Assembly: GCA_017615955.1 (NCBI GenBank) | Contig: JAFZZD010000201.1 | Coordinates: 1 to 8,516 of the forward strand | Direction of reading: 5' to 3' | DNA from: Victivallales bacterium | Lineage (GTDB): Bacteria > Verrucomicrobiota > Lentisphaeria > Oligosphaerales > Oligosphaeraceae | DNA length: 8,516 bases | Shown: piece after piece, positions 1-5,838 of the stretch | How the letters are laid out: the number at the start of each line of letters is the position of its first letter | Position numbering within the stretch: the first letter of the stretch is position 1 | The notes under the pieces: generated by a model | The model's database searches: none | Seen by the model: only the letters and a program-made list of their open reading frames with translations | What the model was told of the DNA's origin: nothing | Made by a program: the position numbers and the translations under genes

Positions 1-31
1 CATAATTGTTTTTGCAATAGCCCCAGTTTCT

Positions 32-892
32 TCAATAATCAATGGTCAGGCCGTCATAGCAAACCTGAATGCCGTAGGGCTTGTAGTGCTCCTCCAGTTC
101 TGCGTGGGTGGCATGCCCATTGTGAGAGAAGTGGTTGATGTAATATTGCGTCGTATCGGAAACACAGCCGAGCTTTTCCAGGCGTTCCTTGGTCATGATG
201 ACCCATTTTCCGCTCATGTGCCCGCGGTCAATATCCCGAATGCCACCAGTGCAGTCTGTTATGACCAGGTCGAACTTGAATTTCTTCTCCTCCAGGAACT
301 GCCATGTGTCATCGCGGAAATAGCCAGTGTCGTTTGCAATCATTGCCCAGGACGAGCCATGGCGGAATACGAAGAATTGCGGATATTCGCCTGGAATGCC
401 TATCATGTGGTCTGCGTTCAATGGATAGAATTCCATGTCTTCATCTTCCAGCAGCACTGGCGTGAATGCCTCCAGCACAATGGGGTTCAGGCGGAATTTC
501 TTCCAGTCGCCATTGAATGCGAGCTTGTCCCAGAAATGTTTGTAAAGTTGGCGGATGACGCCCTGGTTGCCGTAGATGTTGAGAATATTCTGCTCATCCA
601 CCACGGAAAAGCCCTTTCTCCTGTAATTCAGCATATCGCATACCCAGTGGTCCTCGTGGTTGTGTGATATGAAAAGGTGCTTCAGGTTTTCCGAATGAAG
701 CTGGAATCTGTATTCCTGCGCCATGCTGTCTGGACCAAAATCAATGCGGACGCGCTCGTTGATCTTGTATGCTGTGCGCATGCGCACGTCCTTGCCGCCA
801 TTTTTCCATGCCTCGCAGCATACCCTGCAGTTGCAGAATATGGCGGGTATGCCTTCTGCCGCCGCACTGCCTAGAATCTGAACCTGTGCCAT
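32..892 (-). CDS. PhnP-like metallo-beta-lactamase-fold hydrolase
   Basis: A 286-residue metallo-beta-lactamase-fold enzyme. The N-terminus has the glycine-rich strand followed by CNCRVC (C20, C22, C25), the cysteine cluster that holds an extra structural zinc in PhnP-type enzymes. The metal motif HNHEDH gives H77, H79, D81 and H82. Further ligands are probably H162 (ADHM), D188 (NDTG) and a late His in NHFSHNG (H254/H257). PhnP itself opens ribose 1,2-cyclic phosphate in phosphonate breakdown, but no other phn gene is visible here, so the substrate is inferred only as a cyclic phosphodiester. PqqB is a more distant relative and less likely. The ATG at 892 is chosen because GGGAG lies six bases upstream; a TTG six bases further up would lie directly against that ribosome site. 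There is no signal peptide, so it is cytoplasmic. It is probably last in, or late in, the run psd-rarA-nudix-this gene. Confidence 0.85.
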   Translation of the reverse strand: MAQVQILGSAAAEGIPAIFCNCRVCCEAWKNGGKDVRMRTAYKINERVRIDFGPDSMAQEYRFQLHSENLKHLFISHNHEDHWVCDMLNYRRKGFSVVDEQNILNIYGNQGVIRQLYKHFWDKLAFNGDWKKFRLNPIVLEAFTPVLLEDEDMEFYPLNADHMIGIPGEYPQFFVFRHGSSWAMIANDTGYFRDDTWQFLEEKKFKFDLVITDCTGGIRDIDRGHMSGKWVIMTKERLEKLGCVSDTTQYYINHFSHNGHATHAELEEHYKPYGIQVCYDGLTIDY

Positions 893-898
893 CGTCAA

Positions 899-905
899 CT
901 CCCTT
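899..905 (-). promoter_or_regulatory. Shine-Dalgarno site that fixes the start of the MBL-fold gene
   Basis: On the minus strand AAGGGAG lies six bases before the ATG at 892. It decides between that ATG and the in-frame TTG at 898, which would leave no spacing at all. Confidence 0.6.
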
Positions 906-954
906 AAACTAACATTAGAAGTAATTGTAAAACTATTGGTGTTGCAAGCTTTGT

Positions 955-974
955 CCGCTGGCTGAAGCCAGCGG
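955..974. repeat. GC-rich perfect hairpin between Nudix and MBL genes
   Basis: CCGCTGGC-TGAA-GCCAGCGG forms an eight-pair stem with a four-base loop. It begins about seven bases after the Nudix stop codon and lies between two genes on the same strand. No T-run follows it on the minus strand, so it is not a standard intrinsic terminator. An mRNA-stabilising or partly terminating hairpin, or a dispersed palindromic repeat, fits better. Confidence 0.65.
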
Positions 975-980
975 CTCCGA

Positions 981-1541
981 TTAGTGCCTCATAGCCGCGA
1001 ATATCATCAATTTGGAATCGATGCAAACTCCATTGTCCGCCTGCTCTTCCAAAAATGACAGGAGCCTTGGCAACGGCACACGCAGCACGCAAATGTCCTC
1101 TGTTGCTTCGGGGTGGGGCAGGGGATTTGCATTGCCAGGCTGCGTGGAGTCTATGTCCACAAATGCGATATTTATCCTTTCGTCTGTAAGGCCAGCACTG
1201 CTGGCTGCTGAAGGCAGGATCTTGCGTATGCTGCATTTGTAGCCGGTTTCCTCGTAAAGTTCCCTGTGTATGGTCTGTTCAGCGGTCTCACCCGCATCAA
1301 TTAGCCCCGCTGGAAATTCAATGGTCTGGCACTTCAACGGCACACGATATTGCCGCACCAGCAGCACCTCTTCTTGCGGATGTATTATGGGCACGATGAT
1401 TACTGCGCCTGGCTGCCCTGGCTTGCGCGAAGCGGAATCCCATTGGCGCAGACGGCCTAGCTTGTCCTTGTATTTTATGGCGTGCAAATCCAGGTATGGC
1501 AATGATGCGACAACATCATCGCTTATGATTTCAATGGGCAT
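981..1541 (-). CDS. Nudix hydrolase, ADP-ribose/ADP-sugar pyrophosphatase type
   Basis: A 186-residue Nudix protein. The Nudix box runs from G79 to Y101 and fits G-x5-E-x7-R-E-x2-E-E-x-G in full: G79, E85, R93, E94, E97, E98 and G100. These acidic residues bind the magnesium that drives pyrophosphate cleavage. The preceding strand pair (VIIVPII at about 47-53, LLVRQYR at 60-66) and the later SSAGLTDE stretch at about 114-121 are typical of ADP-ribose pyrophosphatases of the NudF/NUDT5 kind, which give AMP and ribose 5-phosphate; length also fits. The exact substrate cannot be read from the sequence. The ATG at 1541 has AGGAGA seven bases upstream, the clearest ribosome site in the window. It lies downstream of rarA on the same strand, separated by a gap with a hairpin and a short direct repeat. 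Cytoplasmic, no signal peptide. Confidence 0.88.
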   Translation of the reverse strand: MPIEIISDDVVASLPYLDLHAIKYKDKLGRLRQWDSASRKPGQPGAVIIVPIIHPQEEVLLVRQYRVPLKCQTIEFPAGLIDAGETAEQTIHRELYEETGYKCSIRKILPSAASSAGLTDERINIAFVDIDSTQPGNANPLPHPEATEDICVLRVPLPRLLSFLEEQADNGVCIDSKLMIFAAMRH

Positions 1542-1557
1542 AGTCTATCTCCTTTTT

Positions 1558-1601
1558 TATGTGGGCACCGATGATTATGTGGGCGCCGAGGCGGCGCCCA
1601 C
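1558..1601. repeat. GC hairpin plus short direct repeat in the rarA-nudix gap
   Basis: GTGGGCGCC (1579-1587) and GGCGCCCAC (1593-1601) form a perfect nine-pair stem with loop GAGGC. On the minus strand the 3' arm and its flank (CGGCGCCCACATAA) are followed four bases later by a near copy, CGGTGCCCACATAA. This copy ends at the ribosome site of the Nudix gene. The 5' arm could pair with either copy, the second with one G-U pair. There is no T-run for termination. Other gaps in the window hold comparable GC stems. Confidence 0.6.
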
Positions 1602-1662
1602 TCAAGTTGCCTTTGCGGGAACAACATCGCTGGCGGCAGTATGCGCATGAGTGGCCAACCAT

Positions 1663-3912
1663 TTAGTTTGTCATTGTCAATATGGCCACGGTGCTGTGCC
1701 AGTCCACCTTCTTGTCCAGGAGGCTGGCGTATGCCAGGTTTTGGAATGCGGTGACCTCGTCGGCGGGCAGACCATGGGTGTAAAGGGCCGTGGCGTATGA
1801 GCCGTGGACAGGCGCGAACCACTTGTCCAGATGGCTGCGTGTAATGGTAAGCTGCCTGGCCAGCGGCAATATGGTGACCTCTGGCTCTGGCAAGGCGTTT
1901 TCGGTGAAGGCGGCCACCAAGTCCTCCACTTCCCAGGAGAAACGTGCATCTGTTTTGTCGCCATACACCTTTTCCTCCGCCTCCAGCCACATCTTGCGCT
2001 GGCGTGTTTCCTCTGGCGTGCCAGGCGTAGGCAGAATCTGGGACAGCCTCTGGCTGCGTGCTGGTAGATTTTCCGCAATGGCAATTGTGCCGCCCTTTTC
2101 CAGCAAAGGCAGGATTGCCTTCAGACGCGTTGCCCTGTCATTGGCACGGGACAGCAGGTTTCTCGCCACCATCATGTCAAAGCGCACATCGCCCCAGCCT
2201 TCCGACCACATCAACGACACAATTTCCTCTGGATTGCCAGCCATGATGACAGGCCTGCGCAGTTCGCAGATGTTCATTGCCATGTCATTGAGCGCATCGG
2301 CGGCGGTCTGCGTGGAGGTCAGGGACCAGACGCCGCCTTCAGGGCATTGGCGTACTGCCTCGAATGTGAGTTCGCCCGTGTCAGCCGTCAAGTCCAGCAC
2401 ACGCTCATGGCGTTGCAGGTGCCGCTTTGAGAAAAGCTGCTCGCGGATAGTGGCGAGTATTGAGGAGAGATTGTCCACGGCACGTGCCAGCCACTTGTCG
2501 GTTCTGTCGCCTGGTTTGGTGAATGTGAGTATTTCAGGCGGGGCCAGTTCCTCGCCGCTGTCCCGCAATGCGGCCAGTTGCAGTTCGCGGCGTTGCCTGA
2601 CGATGTCGCCCAGTGACTTTTCATAGCCAATTGCGCCTGGCTGGTAGAAAATCTTGCCCTGCAAGGTGGATGGTAGGTATTGCTGCGCCACCCAGTGGTC
2701 CTTGTATGCATGGGGGTATTGGTATCCTACGCCGTGGCCGAAGCCTTCCTTGTCCCTGCTGGCGTCCCGCAGGTGGTTGGGCACCTCGCCTTCACGTTCC
2801 TGCGTAACCACCTTCAGCGCATCGAAGAAGCCCATGGTTGAATTGGACTTTGGTGCCGTGGCGCAGTACAGCGCGGCATGGGAAAGAGGGTAGTTACCCT
2901 CTGGCATTCCGACGCGGTCGAACGCCTCCGCAGCCGCCATCACCACGCGCAGTGCATTGGGGTCCGCCATGCCGATGTCTTCGCTGCAGAATATGATCAT
3001 TCTGCGGAAAATGAATCTGGGGTCTTCGCCAGCATAAACCATCTTTGCAAGCCAGTAGAACGTGGCGTCAGGGTCGGAGCCGCGCATTGACTTTATGAAG
3101 GCGCTGATGGTGTCGAAGTGGCAGTCTCCTTCGCGGTCGTACAGCACGGCTCGCCTCTGTATGGATTCTTCCGCCACCGCCATTGTTATGCGTATCTCGC
3201 CTGCCTCATCTGGCGGTGTGGTCTCCACTGCCAGCTCAATTGCGTTCAATGCGGCACGTGCGTCGCCATTGGCTATGTTGGCAAGATGATCCAGCGCGTC
3301 ATCGTCTATGCTGACTTTCAATTTGCCATAGCCACGCTCCTCGTCTTTTAGGGCCTGCATTATTATGCGGCGTATGTGCTGTTCTTCCAATGGCTTGAGC
3401 TGGAAAATGCGTGAGCGGCTTACCAATGCGCGGTTCACCGTGAAGTATGGATTCTCTGTGGTGGCGCCTATGAGTATGATGGTGCCGTTCTCCACCCAAG
3501 GCAACAGCGCGTCCTGCTGCGCCTTGTTCCAGCGATGCACCTCGTCCACAAACAGAATGGTCTTCTGGTTGTATTCGATGCGGTTTCTCTGGGCGGAGTT
3601 CGTAACGTCCTTCAGGTCAGCAATGCCTGTCATTACCGCATTGAGTGTGACAAATATGCTCTTGGTCGTATTGGCAATCACGCTTGCCAATGTGGTCTTT
3701 CCCGTGCCAGGCGGACCATAGAATATAAGGGATGAAAGCTGGTCTGCCTGCACGGCGCGGCGCAGCAGTCTGCCTGGTGCAAGGATATGCTCCTGCCCCA
3801 CATATTCGTCCAAAGTTCTGGGGCGCATGCGGGCGGCTAGAGGCTGGTCCTTCGCCAGTTGCTTTGCCCTGGCGTTCTCGAATATGTCCTGTGTGCTGGC
3901 AGCCCTTTTCAT
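1663..3912 (-). CDS. rarA: RarA (MgsA) AAA+ ATPase fused to a C-terminal methyltransferase-like domain
   Basis: A 749-residue protein, far longer than plain RarA (about 420-450). Residues 1-445 are RarA, the clamp-loader-like ATPase acting at stalled replication forks and single-strand gaps. It shows Walker A GPPGTGKTT (66-74), Walker B ILFVDE (119-124), sensor 1 around LIGATTENP (147-155), an SRSR arginine-finger region (about 165-168) and sensor 2 GDARAALN (216-223). The conserved YPHAY...WVAQQYLP of the tetramerisation region is at about 399-414. From about 470 on is a second domain with a Rossmann-like start, VLDLTADTG (505-513), and a later LLEKGGTIAIAE strand (about 603-614). This resembles class I methyltransferases, although the motif I loop is poor in glycine. 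A similar 'RarA/unknown domain fusion' family is known from cyanobacteria. Start: ATG 3912 is preferred; a TTG at 3924 overlaps the psd stop. AGGA lies 14 bases before the ATG, so neither start has ideal spacing. Confidence 0.9.
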   Translation of the reverse strand: MKRAASTQDIFENARAKQLAKDQPLAARMRPRTLDEYVGQEHILAPGRLLRRAVQADQLSSLIFYGPPGTGKTTLASVIANTTKSIFVTLNAVMTGIADLKDVTNSAQRNRIEYNQKTILFVDEVHRWNKAQQDALLPWVENGTIILIGATTENPYFTVNRALVSRSRIFQLKPLEEQHIRRIIMQALKDEERGYGKLKVSIDDDALDHLANIANGDARAALNAIELAVETTPPDEAGEIRITMAVAEESIQRRAVLYDREGDCHFDTISAFIKSMRGSDPDATFYWLAKMVYAGEDPRFIFRRMIIFCSEDIGMADPNALRVVMAAAEAFDRVGMPEGNYPLSHAALYCATAPKSNSTMGFFDALKVVTQEREGEVPNHLRDASRDKEGFGHGVGYQYPHAYKDHWVAQQYLPSTLQGKIFYQPGAIGYEKSLGDIVRQRRELQLAALRDSGEELAPPEILTFTKPGDRTDKWLARAVDNLSSILATIREQLFSKRHLQRHERVLDLTADTGELTFEAVRQCPEGGVWSLTSTQTAADALNDMAMNICELRRPVIMAGNPEEIVSLMWSEGWGDVRFDMMVARNLLSRANDRATRLKAILPLLEKGGTIAIAENLPARSQRLSQILPTPGTPEETRQRKMWLEAEEKVYGDKTDARFSWEVEDLVAAFTENALPEPEVTILPLARQLTITRSHLDKWFAPVHGSYATALYTHGLPADEVTAFQNLAYASLLDKKVDWHSTVAILTMTN

Positions 3913-3920
3913 AAATTGTG

Positions 3921-4796
3921 TCAATTTCCTATGTGCTCGCCTGCGTGAACCAGCGTCTCCATGGGGAGATGCTCCGTCAAATCGCTGTCAAAAGTAATCT
4001 TTCCCTTTTGGAACACCATGATTATCGTGGAGCCGCCGAACGCGAAAAATCCTTTTTCGTCGCCGCGCTGGAATGTGTCGCCATCGTGGGTCTGGCGTAT
4101 GGTGGCAACGCCGAATGCGCCCACCTCGATGAACGCGCAGGTGCCGTAGTGCTCCAGCTCCAAAATGCTTACTTCACGCACATTATGGCTGAATACGCGT
4201 ATCTGCTGCATTATGGCAATGGGATTTACCGAGTGATACGCTCCTCGCATGCGCCAGTGGGCCAGTGTTTTGCCATTGTCAGGATAGTGGTATCTATGGT
4301 AATCCACTGGGCATAGGCGGAATATGGACAAGGAGCCGCCATTGAAAACATCTGCGTACTTCTCGCCTGGCTTGCCCAGCAGTTCCTTGACCGTGAATGA
4401 ACGCCCCTTGACGGGAATGCAAGTGCCTTCCTCCAGCTGTGGATACACAGTAAGGCGGCAGTCAGCTGGAGAGCAAAGCCCTTCTGGCGCAAATGGGCGG
4501 GCACCCTCTTTGACCTTGCGTGTGAAGAAGTCGTTGAAGCAGGTAAAGCCGCCTTCTGGAATCACGTAGTCATCCATGTCTATGCCTAGTTCGGCAATGG
4601 TCTTTGCTATGCGCCCCTTGGAGAGAGAACTGTTGGCATAGCAGCCCATCAGACGCGAGAACATGGAGGTGCAGAGCATGGGCCAGCAAAGAACGCGCCC
4701 CACCGCGCTGCCATACGCCAGCTTCAGCATCGCGTCACCCAGCACCAGCTCGCGTTCCTCCTTGCCAGTGCGTCTGTTGTAGATGTATGTCTCCAT
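3921..4796 (-). CDS. psd: Phosphatidylserine decarboxylase proenzyme (pyruvoyl type)
   Basis: A 291-residue inner-membrane-associated enzyme that converts phosphatidylserine to phosphatidylethanolamine. The self-cleavage site is FGGST: the chain is expected to break between G255 and S256, giving a beta chain of 255 residues and an alpha chain whose S256 becomes the pyruvoyl group. FGGST replaces the LGST of E. coli and is usual in many family members. SPAD at 109-112 supplies the proposed catalytic Asp (D112). PVDYHRYH at 163-170 supplies the conserved His (H167). The next gene, rarA, begins within a few bases of the stop (or overlaps it if its TTG is used), so translation may be coupled. The ATG at 4796 lacks a good ribosome site; an in-frame stop lies 18-21 bases upstream, so no longer start exists. 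It is probably first in the minus-strand unit. CDP-serine synthesis of the substrate (pssA) is not in the window. Confidence 0.93.
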   Translation of the reverse strand: METYIYNRRTGKEERELVLGDAMLKLAYGSAVGRVLCWPMLCTSMFSRLMGCYANSSLSKGRIAKTIAELGIDMDDYVIPEGGFTCFNDFFTRKVKEGARPFAPEGLCSPADCRLTVYPQLEEGTCIPVKGRSFTVKELLGKPGEKYADVFNGGSLSIFRLCPVDYHRYHYPDNGKTLAHWRMRGAYHSVNPIAIMQQIRVFSHNVREVSILELEHYGTCAFIEVGAFGVATIRQTHDGDTFQRGDEKGFFAFGGSTIIMVFQKGKITFDSDLTEHLPMETLVHAGEHIGN

Positions 4797-4910
4797 TATG
4801 TCGAAATTTACTTTTTAATCAAGCCAACGTAATGCAAATTGAGTTATTTTCTCGTACCAAATTATTACACTAGCACTGTTATTTGCGATTTCATCAGACT
4901 TTTTGAATCG

Positions 4911-4934
4911 CTATGTTCCTCATGAGGGTAATAA
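4911..4934 (-). repeat. Repeat unit copy 1 (TACCC-N4-GRGGAACATA type)
   Basis: Read on the minus strand this copy contains TACCCTCATGAGGAACATAG. It shares the TACCC start and GGAACATAG end with the three copies downstream, and its core CCTCATGAGG is a perfect ten-base palindrome. It is the most diverged copy and lies closest to psd. Confidence 0.5.
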
Positions 4935-4999
4935 TTGAACATATTATACTGCCAATGGTGCTCGGTTTCAAGTCAGGTGGTCATTTTCTATGTTCGCTC

Positions 5000-5021
5000 T
5001 GTTCCCCAAGAGGGTAGGCAA
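5000..5021 (-). repeat. Repeat unit copy 2, perfect inverse of copy 4
   Basis: This 22-base copy (on the plus strand TGTTCCCC, AAGA, GGGTAGGCAA) is the exact reverse complement of 5199-5220. It is also a 17-of-22 match to the reverse complement of 5061-5082. Upstream of it the GAACATA tail appears again after a short extra segment. Confidence 0.75.
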
Positions 5022-5026
5022 TGGGC

Positions 5027-5056
5027 GCCCTGCGGGCACCTAGCCGCTTCGCGGCT
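5027..5056. repeat. Double GC hairpin inside the inverted repeat
   Basis: GCCC-TGC-GGGC (5027-5037) is followed by AGCCGC-TTC-GCGGCT (5042-5056). Both sit between the inverted copies 2 and 3, so 5000-5082 can fold into a branched cruciform with a long outer stem and two small inner stems. The layout looks like a palindromic mobile repeat. Confidence 0.6.
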
Positions 5057-5060
5057 TCAA

Positions 5061-5082
5061 TTACCTACCCATACGGGGAACA
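5061..5082 (+). repeat. Repeat unit copy 3
   Basis: The copy reads TTACCTACCC, ATAC, GGGGAACA and is followed by TAG. It matches copy 4 at 17 of 22 positions; four of the five differences fall in the spacer between the CCC and GGGG blocks. With copy 2 it forms the outer stem of the 5000-5082 palindrome. Confidence 0.7.
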
Positions 5083-5198
5083 TAGCCTCTATGTTATAGC
5101 CTGCACTATATGTAAATTGCTGTTTCTTTGGTTTGTTTCATATTTCTGTGTTTTTGATTGTCACAGATGATACGGAGCAAAAAACAGTAAAATTTCAG

Positions 5199-5220
5199 TT
5201 GCCTACCCTCTTGGGGAACA
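5199..5220 (+). repeat. Repeat unit copy 4
   Basis: The copy reads TTGCCTACCC, TCTT, GGGGAACA and is followed by TAT. It is the perfect inverse of copy 2, about 180 bases away. It lies about 160 bases before the small cysteine protein gene. Confidence 0.75.
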
Positions 5221-5380
5221 TATCGTAGGGTAAAAATCATAGTGATGGGTAATGGGGATTCATTGCTTGCCTTCTACAGTCATTTTGCTTTTAACGCACA
5301 TTTCCAATGGCGAAATTGGCAAAGCCAGTTATTTTACGTCAACAGTATTCTTATGTGGAAAATACTTTTTGGAGAGTTTG

Positions 5381-5557
5381 ATGGCGGATGACAACGATGA
5401 CGTGGTCAAGGTGCAATGCCAGGGCTGCGAAACTGAATGCGAAGTGTACATCGCTGTGAGGCAAGGGCATCTTGTTTGCCTTGGCGGAAACAACTGCCCC
5501 ACTGGCGAGGTGTATGCATTGTCCCAGGCAAGAAGGCAGGTGGAGAACAGAAAATAG
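5381..5557 (+). CDS. Small four-cysteine protein, DUF1667-like
   Basis: A 58-residue protein with the pattern CxxCxxxC near the start (C13, C16, C20), then a short V/I-rich beta stretch, and a final NNCPTGEVYA (C39). A further cysteine is at C33. This matches the outline of DUF1667 proteins, in which CxxCPxGC is followed by a 'V.V.GN.C.RG..YA' block; the cysteines suggest a bound metal or FeS centre. The family is usually met beside FAD oxidoreductases and glycerol-3-phosphate dehydrogenase-like genes. None is seen here. The ATG at 5381 is chosen because GGAG lies six bases upstream (TTTTTGGAGAGTTTG); an upstream in-frame ATG at 5252 would add an unrelated 43-residue tail. The N-terminus MADDNDD is acidic. 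It runs toward the tRNA-Arg gene. The function is unknown. Confidence 0.7.
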   Translation: MADDNDDVVKVQCQGCETECEVYIAVRQGHLVCLGGNNCPTGEVYALSQARRQVENRK

Positions 5558-5574
5558 GCAATGAAGTGACGAAA

Positions 5575-5651
<77 letters not shown>

Positions 5652-5669
5652 CCTTGAAAAATTGGCGTT

Positions 5670-5697
5670 AAGATAATCCAAAGAGGCCTAATTTCAA
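5670..5697 (-). promoter_or_regulatory. Possible sigma-70 promoter of tRNA-Arg
   Basis: On the minus strand TTGAAA (5692-5697) and TATCTT (5670-5675) are 16 bases apart. Transcription would begin roughly ten bases before the tRNA 5' end at 5651. The -35 matches the consensus at five of six positions, the -10 at four of six. Confidence 0.4.
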
Positions 5698-5733
5698 CTT
5701 GAAACACTGAAATAAACTCGACGCACACTAATT

Positions 5734-5770
5734 GTGGACAGTGTTCTGTGCCGCCGCGTTTTCGCGGCGG
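5734..5770 (+). repeat. Palindromic repeat family copy 1
   Basis: The head GTGGACAGTGTTCTGTG is followed by CCGCCGCG-TTTT-CGCGGCGG, a perfect eight-pair stem with a four-base loop. The head is shared with the copies at 5789-5822 and 8271-8304, but the stem sequence differs while staying fully paired. Confidence 0.7.
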
Positions 5771-5788
5771 TTGGCTGTGCCTTCAAAA

Positions 5789-5822
5789 CGCGGGCGAGAA
5801 CGCCCGCGCACAGAACAGACCA
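5789..5822 (-). repeat. Palindromic repeat family copy 2, inverted
   Basis: Read on the minus strand, the head GTGGTCTGTTCTGTG is followed by CGCGGGCG-TTCT-CGCCCGCG. It is nearly identical to the copy at 8271-8304 and faces copy 1, so CTGTG/CACAG heads can also pair across the two (GTTCTGTG 5743-5750 with CACAGAAC 5809-5816). It ends just before the ribosome site of the transporter gene, AAGGA at 5829-5834. Confidence 0.75.
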
Positions 5823-5838
5823 CGGTTAAAAGGAAAAT

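Larger units (their letters stand above)
4797..5380. other. Divergent intergenic region between psd and the small cysteine protein
   Basis: A 584-base gap with no convincing gene. It must contain the promoters for psd (minus) and probably for the small plus-strand gene, but I see no confident -35/-10 pair. An isolated TATACT at 4945-4950 has no partner. Its main content is four copies of a short unit (4911-4934, 5000-5021, 5061-5082, 5199-5220) and a GC double hairpin at 5027-5056. The flanks are AT-rich. Confidence 0.6.

Noticed and set aside
1..3. CAT at the left edge as the start codon of a further minus-strand gene
   Set aside because: It would fit the operon direction, but there is no coding sequence in the window and no ribosome site in front of it.
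86..667. Long plus-strand open frame of 193 codons
   Set aside because: It lies entirely antisense to the MBL-fold gene, whose metal motifs and ribosome site are clear, and its protein shows no recognisable motif.
1790..2626. Plus-strand open frame of 278 codons
   Set aside because: It is antisense to the C-terminal domain of the RarA fusion, is Ser/Arg-rich in a way expected of a shadow frame, and has no family features.
5000..5220. A 221-base MITE bounded by perfect 22-base terminal inverted repeats
   Set aside because: No target duplication is seen outside the arms, and an internal third copy of the arm makes a set of separate units more likely.
4911..5222. CRISPR array
   Set aside because: The four units are in both orientations and unevenly spaced, and they have no spacer-like intervals of constant length.
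5252..5380. Upstream ATG at 5252 extending the small cysteine protein to 101 residues
   Set aside because: The ATG at 5381 has a well-spaced GGAG, and the added 43 residues show no domain and cover an AT-rich leader.
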